Source: Janthinobacterium sp. SUN073 (GTDB taxonomy: Bacteria > Pseudomonadota > Gammaproteobacteria > Burkholderiales > Burkholderiaceae_D). Taken from it: a stretch of 64,000 bases of DNA. Positions 45,668-53,514 of this stretch are shown here, piece after piece. The position numbers were made by a program, and so were the translations under genes. The notes under the pieces are model-generated. The model searched no databases. It had not been told where the DNA came from and saw only the letters and a list, made by a program, of their open reading frames with translations. Within the stretch, counting starts at the first letter, position 1. Every line of letters starts with the position of its first letter. The stretch covers positions 124,001 to 188,000 of the forward strand of contig NZ_JAPUBT010000003.1 in the NCBI RefSeq assembly GCF_030397665.1, written 5' to 3'.

Positions 45668-46430
45668 CATCTGCTCCTTCAGGGGATACGGAAGCGGCCA
45701 GCAGCGCGGTGCGCAAGGCGCCGGGGCTGGCCAGGCGCAGGGTGGCGGCGCTGGGGCCGCTGCCCACTTTGACGCCCTGCCCGCCTGCTTGTTGTACAAA
45801 GACAAAGCCTGCCTCATCGGTGGTGTCGTCGCCCGCGAACACGGGCCGGCGGCCGGCAAACGGGATTTCGCGCAGGAAGGCGGCGATGGCGCCGCCCTTG
45901 TCGGTGGCGGCCGGTTTGGCTTCCAGGACCATTTTGCCATGCAACAGCAACACCCCCGGGCACGCTTGCACGGCGGCTTTCATTTCCTGTAAGCACAGTT
46001 GCCCGAGTTCGGGCGCCAGACGGTAATGCAGGGCCACGGCGCCCCGCTTCTGTTCCACCAGCAAACCGGGGTGGACAGAGGCCAGGGCCTGCGCGCGCGC
46101 CAGCACGGGAGAGACATCGGGCGTGGCCGCCACGTGCAACGCGCCATCGGCGCCGCGCCGCTCCACGCCATGCACGCCGGCAACCGGCAGGGTCAAAGGC
46201 GCCAGCATGGCGTCGATCTGGGCGATGGGACGACCGGAAATGAGGGCCAGCGCGCCGCCATGGCGCTCGGCCAGCAGCGCCAGCGCTTCCACCACGCCCG
46301 GTTCCAGGCGCACGCCATCAGGCGTGGGCGCCAGGTCGACCAGGGTGCCGTCGAAGTCGAGGAAGACGGCGGCCCCGGGCGCACTCAGCAGCTGCAACAG
46401 GGCCGCGCTATCGTCAAGAATATCGGCCAT
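45657..46430 (-). CDS. otsB: Trehalose-6-phosphate phosphatase
   Basis: The 257-residue HAD-family phosphatase has motif I FLDFDGTLVDLAP, motif II in LISGRP, and motifs III/IV in KGGAIAAFLRE and VFAGDDTTDEAGF. It removes phosphate from the product of OtsA to give trehalose. Its start overlaps the otsA stop (TGATG) and its end overlaps the GH15 start, so the three genes are translated as a chain. The gene is cytoplasmic with no signal peptide. Confidence 0.93.
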   Translation of the reverse strand: MADILDDSAALLQLLSAPGAAVFLDFDGTLVDLAPTPDGVRLEPGVVEALALLAERHGGALALISGRPIAQIDAMLAPLTLPVAGVHGVERRGADGALHVAATPDVSPVLARAQALASVHPGLLVEQKRGAVALHYRLAPELGQLCLQEMKAAVQACPGVLLLHGKMVLEAKPAATDKGGAIAAFLREIPFAGRRPVFAGDDTTDEAGFVFVQQAGGQGVKVGSGPSAATLRLASPGALRTALLAASVSPEGADDDN

Positions 46431-48718
46431 CAGATTCCCTTGCGCCGCTTGATGCGGCTGTGGGCATCGATCTTGGTCATGACCTTGTCGCGCTGGCGCA
46501 AGCGGGCCGCGTCCAGCAGCATGCGCCCTGCCCAGCGGTAGACATTGAAATGTTTGACGCGGGCACGCATGCTTTTCATGCGCTCGCGCTGTTCCACGGG
46601 CGGCATCACCAGGCCACGGTACAGGGCGTCGGCGCCCTGCTCGATGTGGTACGGATTAATGATCAGCGCTTCATGCAGCTCGCGCGCGGCGCCCGTGAAT
46701 TGCGACAGCACCAGCACGCCCAGCTCGTCGTCGCGCGCGGCGATGAATTCCTTGGCCACCAGATTCATGCCATCATGCAAGCTTGTCACCATGCACACCT
46801 CGGAGGCGCGGAAATAGCGCTGCAAGTCGTCCTGGCCATGGTGCTCGGCTTTCAGCAGGATGGGCACGTAGTTGCCGCTGCCGAAGCGGCGGTTGATGCG
46901 CTCGACCATCTTGCGCACGCGCGCGTCGAAACTTTGATACTCATCGAGCGAAGCGCGGCTGGGAGCGGCAATTTGCACGAAAGTAAAATTGCCCACCATG
47001 CCGGGCTGCTGCTCCAGCATGCGCTCGACGGCCTGGAAGCGCTCGACGATGCCTTTCGTGTAATCGAGGCGATCCACGCCGATGCCCAGCAAGTGGTCGG
47101 CAGATACGCCCAGTTCGGCGCGGATTTGCGCGCGGCAGGTGGCCACGTCGGGCTGTTCGGCATTATCCTCGGGCCAGGCGATGGAAATCGGGTAATCCTC
47201 GACCTGCGTCATCTCGCCGCCGTAGGAAATCGTGGAAGCCTCGGGCTCGATGCGGGTTTCCAGGTAGCGATCCACCGTTTCCAGGAAATTTTTGCGGTGG
47301 AATGGCGTGTGGAAACCGAGGATCGTGCTGCCCAGCAAGCCGTCGAGGATTTCCTCGCGCCATGGGCAAATACCGAACGATTCCGAGTTCGGCCAGGGGA
47401 TATGCCAGAACGTGATAATCGTCGCCTTCGGCAAGGCTTCGCGCACCATGCGTGGCAGCAAGGCAAAGTGATAATCCTGCACCAGCACGACGGGGTTGTC
47501 CGTCTTCGCCTCGGCGATCACGGCGTCGGCGAAGCGGCGGTTGACCTTCACGTACTGGTCCCAGTCGGAAGAGCGGAACACGGGGCGCACGTGGGCGATA
47601 TGGCACAGCGGCCACATGCCTTCATTGGCGAAGCCATAATAATAGCCCTGCTCTTCCTCTTGCGTCAGCCACACGCGGCGCAAGGTATAGCTGGGATTGT
47701 CGGGCGGCACGGGCACGTGGTCGAATTTATCCACCGTCTCGCGGTCGGCGGAACCGGCGCCATGCGCGATCCAGGTGCCGGAACAGGCGCGCATCACCGC
47801 TTCCACGGCCGTCACCAGGCCGCTGGCCGGGCGCTGCACCGCTATCCCATCTTCCGTTTTGGTGTGGATATACGGTTCGCGGTTCGATACCACCAGCACT
47901 TGATCTCCCGCAAGGTCCGCTTCCAGCAAGCCGCGCAGTTTTTCCGGCGTCCACTCCGAGGTCCAGCCACTGTCGCCCTGGCGTTCCAGATGGTATTCCT
48001 GCAGCAGTTCGCGCAAGTCGCCGATCAGCGGCTGCATTTCCGGCGGCGGCGCGGGTGCGGCGGCCGGCGCATCGGCAGCCTGAACGGCCGCGACGCTGCG
48101 CGGCATCAGCTCGCCCCGCAAGATATCTTTTACGGCCGACAGCCAGCCGCGCCAGCTCAGGTGGGCGACGAACACGGTCATCAGGGAAATCAGCACGGCC
48201 AGCACGGCCAGGAAGGCAAAAATGAAGCGCTTGGTATCGGTATTGCGGCGCTCGACAAAGCTCATGTCTTGCACCAGCACCAGACGGCCCAGTTGGGTCG
48301 CGTCCTGCATGACGGGCGTTTCGCTGAGGTGGACTTGCCCTTGCGGCAATTGCGCCAGGGATTTGTACAGGCCGCCCGTGGGAGGCGTGCTCCAGCAGCC
48401 GATGGAGGCCGGGTATTGCGCGGATTGGTACAGCAAGTGGCCCGCATTGTCGCAAAAACCGATGGCGATCAGGCGTTCATCGCGCGTGGCGCCCTGGAAC
48501 AGTTCACCGATGCGGGTGGCGTCTTGCGCGGGCAGGTATTCGGTAAGCGAGGGGCGGAGGGTTCCAGCGAGCAATTCCGCCCGGCTGTCGAGGTCGCGCA
48601 CATACCAGCGCAAGGTAATATTATCGAGCAGGGGTACCACGATATAAGCAAACAATCCCAGCACCAGGGCCAGCGGCAGGATGAAGCGCAAGGACATTCG
48701 GAGTGATCGTACTATCAT
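46430..48718 (-). CDS. otsA: Trehalose-6-phosphate synthase fused to an N-terminal membrane sensor-like domain
   Basis: The 762-residue protein is much longer than E. coli OtsA (about 470). Residues 10-30 and 164-187 are membrane helices flanking about 130 extracytoplasmic residues, the layout of sensory kinase input domains. A linker rich in Ala/Pro (ADAPAAAPAPPPEMQ) follows, and GT20 starts near residue 275 (LVVSNREPYIH, HDGMNLVAKEF). The enzyme makes trehalose-6-phosphate from a nucleotide sugar and glucose-6-phosphate. The membrane domain may gate synthesis by osmotic or envelope signals; this is inferred. AAAGGAAAACG precedes the ATG. Confidence 0.92.
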   Translation of the reverse strand: MIVRSLRMSLRFILPLALVLGLFAYIVVPLLDNITLRWYVRDLDSRAELLAGTLRPSLTEYLPAQDATRIGELFQGATRDERLIAIGFCDNAGHLLYQSAQYPASIGCWSTPPTGGLYKSLAQLPQGQVHLSETPVMQDATQLGRLVLVQDMSFVERRNTDTKRFIFAFLAVLAVLISLMTVFVAHLSWRGWLSAVKDILRGELMPRSVAAVQAADAPAAAPAPPPEMQPLIGDLRELLQEYHLERQGDSGWTSEWTPEKLRGLLEADLAGDQVLVVSNREPYIHTKTEDGIAVQRPASGLVTAVEAVMRACSGTWIAHGAGSADRETVDKFDHVPVPPDNPSYTLRRVWLTQEEEQGYYYGFANEGMWPLCHIAHVRPVFRSSDWDQYVKVNRRFADAVIAEAKTDNPVVLVQDYHFALLPRMVREALPKATIITFWHIPWPNSESFGICPWREEILDGLLGSTILGFHTPFHRKNFLETVDRYLETRIEPEASTISYGGEMTQVEDYPISIAWPEDNAEQPDVATCRAQIRAELGVSADHLLGIGVDRLDYTKGIVERFQAVERMLEQQPGMVGNFTFVQIAAPSRASLDEYQSFDARVRKMVERINRRFGSGNYVPILLKAEHHGQDDLQRYFRASEVCMVTSLHDGMNLVAKEFIAARDDELGVLVLSQFTGAARELHEALIINPYHIEQGADALYRGLVMPPVEQRERMKSMRARVKHFNVYRWAGRMLLDAARLRQRDKVMTKIDAHSRIKRRKGI

Positions 48719-48958
48719 CGTTTTCCTTTGCAGACATGAACAACCATTGCAATTATGGCTATATTTCCAATAGGACGGCGCGCGTTTGCTTTGCGTATTG
48801 AAACGTCAACGTGACTTGGCGCAGCGCAGCAATTTCTGCCAGTATCCACTTTGACGCAAGTCTTATCCGTACGGCAACGCACGCCCCCGTTACGCCATCT
48901 GCCCGTAAAATACCCGCTTCCGACATCCATTTCACCAATAACCAAGGAGTTTTCGCCT

Positions 48959-50086
48959 ATGGATCTCAGCACGTTTCACTCGCTGATGGGAGGCCCGCTG
49001 CGCTCGGCGCTGACCGTGCTCGTTTCCGCCCTGCTCGTCACCCTGGCCGCCATCGTCGTGCACCGGGCCGGCATTGGTTTACTGAAAAGACTGGCGAATG
49101 GCCACCCGTTCACCAGCAACGTCGCGCGCGTGGCCTTCCGCGCCAGCCAGCTGTGCCTGATCGTCTTCGGCTTGCGCATGGTGCTGGCCAGCGCGCCCGA
49201 CGACACGCCGGGCCTGGTCGCCATGTCGCATCTGGCCAGCGTGGCGCTGATCGTCGCGCTGACCTGGCTGGCCATGCAATGCATCGAGTCGCTCAGCATC
49301 ACGATTTCCCAGATCAATCCCGTCGACGCGGCCGACAACCTGCGCGCGCGCCGCCGGATCACCCAGGCCCGCGTGCTGACGCGCAGCGCGCACGCCATCG
49401 TGGCCCTCCTGGGCCTGTCCTTTGTGCTGCTGACCTTGCCCGGCGCGCGGCAGATCGGCGCCAGTCTGCTCGCTTCGGCCGGCGTGGCGGGCCTGGTGGC
49501 CGGTATCGCCGCCCGCCCCGTGCTGGGCAATTTCATTGCAGGGCTGCAAATTGCGTTTTCTCAACCCATCCGCATCGACGACGTGCTGATCGTCAATGGC
49601 GAATGGGGCACGGTTGAGGAAATCAAGGGCACCTACGTGGTCGTACGCGTGTGGGATGAACGCCGGCTGATCGTGCCGCTGCAGTGGTTCATCGAAAATC
49701 CGTTCGAGAACTGGACGCATACCTCCTCGGACATCCTGGGCACGGTGTTCCTGTGGCTCGATTTCAGCATCCCGATCGAGCCCCTGCGCGCGGAACTGAC
49801 GCGCATCTGCGAGTCCGCCAAGCAATGGGATGGGCGGGTCTGCACGGTGCAGGCGACGGATTCAAACGAGCGGGCCGTGCGCGTGCGCTTTCTGATCAGT
49901 GCGAAAGATTCGGGCACGGCCTTCGAGTTGCGCTGCCTCGTGCGCGAGCAGATGCTGGCCTTTATCACGAGCAATTATCCGCACAGCCTGCCCCGCTTGC
50001 GCTCCACCCACGACCCCATCGAGGTGCATGGCATGCAGGCGCAGAACGACAGCGTGTCGCTGTACAAGGCGCAGAACAAGGCTTGA
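48959..50086 (+). CDS. MscS-like mechanosensitive ion channel protein
   Basis: This 375-residue protein has several N-terminal hydrophobic helices (ALTVLVSALLVTLAAIVVH and others) and the MscS core: pore-lining LASAGVAGLVAGIAARPVLGNF followed by the beta domain start QPIRIDDVLIVNGEWGTVEEI. It releases solutes on osmotic downshift. It is divergent from the trehalose operon, and both are osmotic-stress functions, so shared control of the 240-bp intergenic region is possible. AAGGAG precedes ATG 48959 at long spacing; an extension from 48851 was rejected. Confidence 0.9.
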   Translation: MDLSTFHSLMGGPLRSALTVLVSALLVTLAAIVVHRAGIGLLKRLANGHPFTSNVARVAFRASQLCLIVFGLRMVLASAPDDTPGLVAMSHLASVALIVALTWLAMQCIESLSITISQINPVDAADNLRARRRITQARVLTRSAHAIVALLGLSFVLLTLPGARQIGASLLASAGVAGLVAGIAARPVLGNFIAGLQIAFSQPIRIDDVLIVNGEWGTVEEIKGTYVVVRVWDERRLIVPLQWFIENPFENWTHTSSDILGTVFLWLDFSIPIEPLRAELTRICESAKQWDGRVCTVQATDSNERAVRVRFLISAKDSGTAFELRCLVREQMLAFITSNYPHSLPRLRSTHDPIEVHGMQAQNDSVSLYKAQNKA

Positions 50087-50190
50087 CAAAACCCTGCGGC
50101 GCGGCCCTGGGCAACATCACCCTCGTCGTCTCCATCGTCGCGCACGGCCTGACCGTCAAACCCCTGCTGGAACGCTACTGGCGCAAATAA
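50086..50190 (+). pseudogene. Remnant of a cation/proton antiporter C-terminus
   Basis: Directly after the mscS stop, an open frame of 34 codons reads GNITLVVSIVAHGLTVKPLL then ERYWRK and a stop. This resembles the last helix and tail of NhaP/CPA-type sodium-proton antiporters (hydrophobic helix then HGLT and a short basic end). No start codon or other part of such a gene is present, so it is best read as a decayed fragment left by a rearrangement next to the channel gene. The short length limits certainty. Confidence 0.5.
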
Positions 50191-50222
50191 CGGGTGCAAA
50201 TAAGCGCTGGCCGGCCCCTTTG

Positions 50223-50242
50223 TCATTGCTGCAGAGCAATGA
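50223..50242 (+). terminator. Small hairpin upstream of the beta-lactamase-like gene
   Basis: TCATTGCT and AGCAATGA form a perfect 8-bp stem with a GCAG loop, followed by TTTG. It lies just after the antiporter remnant and could be the terminator it once used, or a small operator. The stem is AT-rich and the T-run is short. Confidence 0.35.
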
Positions 50243-50311
50243 TTTGTCAATTGCCCCTATGGTGGGCGGAAATATTGTTAAGATAATTAAAAATGGCAAA
50301 AGAAAGAATCA

Positions 50312-51502
50312 ATGAAACGAAGAAGCGTGCTGGGACTGGGCGTCTCACTGGCCCTGCTGCAAACGGGCTGCGCCACCGATCCGGCCAGGCTGGCGTGGGA
50401 AACGGAATTTGACGGCTTCATGCGCGATGGCCTGGCCCGCACGGAAACGCCGGGCATGAGCGTGGCCGTAGTGCGCGGCGAGCAAACCATCTTCGCGCGC
50501 GGCTATGGCTGGGCCGACATCCAGGCCGGCAAGAAAGCCGATGCCAACACGGTGTTCCATGTCGCCTCCGTCAGCAAGCTCGTCACGGCCACGGCCGTCA
50601 TGATGCTGCTGGAACAAGGCGCCTTCCAGCTCGACGACAAGGTGGCGGCCTATCTGGACTTCCCGCTCATGCATCCGAAGTTTCCCGACGTGCCCATCAC
50701 CTTTCGCCATTTGCTCAATCACACCTCGGGCATTTCCGATGCCGTGTACGAAAAGACGACGGCGTTTGCCGTGCAGGGCGATCCGCGATTACCGCTGCGC
50801 GACTTCGTCAAGGGCTATCTGTCGCGCGGCGGCGCCTGGTACGACGCGGATGTGTCGTTTGCCGCCCGGCCCGGTACAGAATGGCGCTACAGCAATGTGG
50901 GTATCGCCCTGCTCGGCTATCTGGTGGGTCGGCTGAACCCCGACGGCCTCGACGCCTTTGCGCAGGAGCACCTGTTCGAACCGCTGGGCATGGACAGCAC
51001 GGCCTGGAACCTGGCCGGCTTGCCGCGGCGTACCGTCGTTGCCCAGCCGTATGCGCACAAGGAGCCGGGCCTGCAAGTGCTGCCGCCCGTCGGCTACCCG
51101 GACTGGCCGGCCGGCCTGCTACGCAGCTCGGCGCATGACTTTGCCCGTTTCCTGGCCATCTTCAGCAATGGCGGCCGGGTCGATGGCCACCGCTATCTGC
51201 AAGATGCCACCCTGCAATTATTTTTTGCCCCGCAAGCGGCCCCCGTCGTGCCCGCCGACTCGTCCGTGCGGCAAGCTTTGGTGTGGCTGCTGCGCGATGT
51301 CGACGGCAAGCCGCTGGCCACGCACAGCGGCGGCGACCCGGGCGCCGCATCCGTCGTCTGCGTCGACCGCGCCAGCAGGACAGCCGTGCTGGCCTTCGCC
51401 AACGTCAGCGCCGACAAGGAGTTTCGTTCATTCCAGAAAGAAGTCGTGCTGCGCCTGCTCGCGCATGGGGGCAGCGGCGCAGCCGCTGTCAAGCAAACCT
51501 AG
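50312..51502 (+). CDS. Serine hydrolase of the beta-lactamase (class C / PBP-like) family, lipoprotein
   Basis: This 396-residue protein has a lipoprotein signal ending in LQTGC (C20), with a MKRRSVLG start that is weakly twin-arginine-like. The catalytic SxxK is in ASVSKL (S86, K89), the YxN motif is RYSNVG, and the third motif region is HSGGDPG rather than KTG. It is probably an esterase or D-amino-acid peptidase-like enzyme rather than a true resistance beta-lactamase. It is likely membrane-anchored in the periplasm. Its stop overlaps the convergent YkvA-like gene by 4 nt. Confidence 0.88.
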   Translation: MKRRSVLGLGVSLALLQTGCATDPARLAWETEFDGFMRDGLARTETPGMSVAVVRGEQTIFARGYGWADIQAGKKADANTVFHVASVSKLVTATAVMMLLEQGAFQLDDKVAAYLDFPLMHPKFPDVPITFRHLLNHTSGISDAVYEKTTAFAVQGDPRLPLRDFVKGYLSRGGAWYDADVSFAARPGTEWRYSNVGIALLGYLVGRLNPDGLDAFAQEHLFEPLGMDSTAWNLAGLPRRTVVAQPYAHKEPGLQVLPPVGYPDWPAGLLRSSAHDFARFLAIFSNGGRVDGHRYLQDATLQLFFAPQAAPVVPADSSVRQALVWLLRDVDGKPLATHSGGDPGAASVVCVDRASRTAVLAFANVSADKEFRSFQKEVVLRLLAHGGSGAAAVKQT

Positions 51503-51882
51503 GCGCCGAACCAGCCGCGCAGCTTGTCGGCGGCGCGCTCCTTGACCTCGGCCGTGATGTAGGTGGCGACCGTGGCGACGGCCGCCGCCAGCACGGCCAG
51601 GTCATCGGCATAGCCGATCACGGGCGTGATGTCGGGAATCGCGTCGATGGGCGAAATGAAATAGCCGAGCGCGCCATAGATGGCCGTCTTGGCCCACAGC
51701 GGGGTATTCGGCTGCTGCGCCGCGTAGTACAGCCACAGGGCTTTCTCGATGACTTCGCGTCCCGCCGTCTTGGCGAACTTGACGACCTTGTCCCAGAAAC
51801 TGTCTTCCGTGTACTTCTTTTCATACTGCTTGTCGGCCTGGGGGGCGTGGTCTTCTTCCAGATTCTTTTTTCTGCCAAACAT
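51499..51882 (-). CDS. YkvA family (DUF1232) protein
   Basis: This 127-residue protein contains AIYGALGYFISPIDAIPDITPVIGYADDLAVL, split here as GYFISPIDAIPDITP and GYADDLAVL, the signature of DUF1232/YkvA. The N-terminus is charged (FGRKKNLEEDHAPQ) and a membrane-associated helix is present. The function is unknown. The start at 51882 begins after a CAGGAGCAGC stretch giving a good ribosome site; an upstream in-frame start at 51960 was rejected. It overlaps the convergent beta-lactamase-like gene by 4 nt. Confidence 0.88.
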   Translation of the reverse strand: MFGRKKNLEEDHAPQADKQYEKKYTEDSFWDKVVKFAKTAGREVIEKALWLYYAAQQPNTPLWAKTAIYGALGYFISPIDAIPDITPVIGYADDLAVLAAAVATVATYITAEVKERAADKLRGWFGA

Positions 51883-51974
51883 CTGCTGCTCCTGTCTGCC
51901 GCGCACGGCGTTACGAATGCGCACCTTAGCATAACGGCGCGCCGGGTGCGCGGCGTGCAAGGTAAGCTATCGTC

Positions 51975-53066
51975 ATGGAAATATCTGCCACCACCACGGC
52001 CCGCGCCGCCGGCCTGCGCTACACGGGCGACCATCAAAGCGGCATTATCCGCCTGGGCCAGCCCGGCAAGTTCCGCTACCGCGATGCGGACGGCCACCCC
52101 CTGCGCGATGCCGCCACCCTGGCGCGCATCAAGGCACTGGCCATTCCGCCGGCCTGGACGGACGTGTGGATCTGCCCGCACGCGAATGGCCACCTGCAGG
52201 CGACGGGACGCGATGCGCGCGGCCGCAAGCAATACCGCTACCATGCGCGCTGGCGCCAGGTGCGCGACGAAGTGAAATACGAGCGCATGCTCAGCTTTGG
52301 CAACGCCCTGCCCGCCATCCGCGCCGCCGTCGCGCACGGCATGCGGCTGCCGGGCTTATCGCGTGAAAAAGTGTTGGCCACCATCGTGCACCTGCTGGAA
52401 TTGACGCTGATGCGCATCGGCAACGAAGAATACGCGCGCACCAACAAATCGTTCGGCCTGACCACCCTGCGCACGCGCCATGTGCAGGTGGACGGCAGTG
52501 CCGTGGCCTTTCACTTCAAGGGCAAAAGCGGCGTGCGCCACGCTATCCGCCTCAGCGACCGGCGCCTGGCCAGGGTGCTGCAACGCATGCGCGAACTGCC
52601 GGGGCAGGAACTGTTTCAATATGTCGATGAGCACGGCGAGCGCCATGGCGTCGATTCGGGCGACGTCAACGATTACCTGCGCGAGGTGACGGGCGAAGAC
52701 TACACGGCCAAGGATTTTCGCACCTGGTCCGGCACCGTGCTGGCCGCGCTGGCCCTGCAAGCGTTCGAACAGGTCGATTCCGATGCGCAAGCGAAGAAAA
52801 ACATCGTGCAGGCGATCGAGTCGGTGGCAAAAAAACTGGGCAACACGCCGACCATCTGCCGCAAATGCTATGTGCACCCGGCCGTGCTGGAGTCGTATCT
52901 GGATGGCAGTTTATGGGAAAGCATGCGCGCGCGGGCGCGGCAGCAGTTACAGGAAGACTTGCCGGCGCTGGCGCCGGAAGAAGCGGCCGTGCTGGCCTTG
53001 CTGCAGCAGCGGCTGCAAGCTGGCGTCAAGCCTGGCGGCCAGGCTGGCAATGCGCCGACAGGGTGA
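51975..53066 (+). CDS. DNA topoisomerase IB (poxvirus-type)
   Basis: This 363-residue enzyme relaxes supercoils by a 3'-phosphotyrosine intermediate. The N-terminal domain (about 1-80) contains IKALAIPPAWTDVWICP, and the catalytic domain has LMRIGNEEYARTNKSFGLTT, FKGKSG, KDFRTWSGT and the nucleophile in CRKCYVHP (Y299). The length matches bacterial topoisomerase IB of the poxvirus group. It is divergent from the YkvA-like gene. The ribosome site at ATG 51975 is weak. It is chromosomal in many Burkholderiales, and no mobile element is next to it. Confidence 0.95.
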   Translation: MEISATTTARAAGLRYTGDHQSGIIRLGQPGKFRYRDADGHPLRDAATLARIKALAIPPAWTDVWICPHANGHLQATGRDARGRKQYRYHARWRQVRDEVKYERMLSFGNALPAIRAAVAHGMRLPGLSREKVLATIVHLLELTLMRIGNEEYARTNKSFGLTTLRTRHVQVDGSAVAFHFKGKSGVRHAIRLSDRRLARVLQRMRELPGQELFQYVDEHGERHGVDSGDVNDYLREVTGEDYTAKDFRTWSGTVLAALALQAFEQVDSDAQAKKNIVQAIESVAKKLGNTPTICRKCYVHPAVLESYLDGSLWESMRARARQQLQEDLPALAPEEAAVLALLQQRLQAGVKPGGQAGNAPTG

Positions 53067-53250
53067 GTGCGTCGCTGCTGCAGACTGGCAAGGCGCCATG
53101 GCCCACATCGCGCGCCACGGGCGCCGGCGCGGCATCGCTCGTCTGCGCCTCGTCCGTATTCATCCAGGTGGCCGCCAGGGTTGACAAGGTGAACAGGCAG
53201 ATCAGCAGGAACGGCTTGTTCAAATGGCTGGGCTTGGCTAGCTTGGGCAT
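53026..53250 (-). CDS. Small hypothetical membrane-anchored protein
   Basis: This 74-residue protein starts MPKLAKPSHLNKPFLLICLFTLSTL, a single N-terminal hydrophobic helix after basic residues, and ends in a short polar tail. GGAG lies 6 nt before ATG 53250. Its 3' end overlaps the convergent topoisomerase gene by about 40 nt, which is a weakness of the call. It may be a signal-anchored or secreted peptide. I do not recognise it. Confidence 0.45.
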   Translation of the reverse strand: MPKLAKPSHLNKPFLLICLFTLSTLAATWMNTDEAQTSDAAPAPVARDVGHGALPVCSSDALTLSAHCQPGRQA

Positions 53251-53514
53251 CGCATACTCCGTCGAAATGGTTGGCTGTTGCAGCGTGAACATGATCATCC
53301 CGTGTTTCCGCAAGGCATACAATCAGACAGTTTCGACAAGATGGGTAGGACAGCGCTGACATGCTCAGCCGTATGGGCCAGTGTCGGCAGATTTGACACC
53401 GGCACCAACCACCTCCAGCCAAGCCCTTGTTTTTACAGCACAATTTTTACGGGAACGCTTCCTGCTTGACCTCTTGCCTGGGCACGCTTGGCGCCAGTCA
53501 ACGAGGGAACGATC

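Noticed and set aside
46460..48706. 748-codon open frame antisense to otsA
   Set aside because: High-GC codon bias creates long antisense frames; no domain is recognisable and the opposite strand encodes a clear GT20 enzyme.
50312..51502. True beta-lactamase resistance gene
   Set aside because: The SxxK and YxN motifs are present but no clear KTG is; the family includes many esterases and peptidases, so resistance is not supported.
51975..53066. Topoisomerase IB as a sign of a mobile element
   Set aside because: It is a chromosomal housekeeping-type gene in many Burkholderiales and no integrase, attachment site or transposase is next to it.
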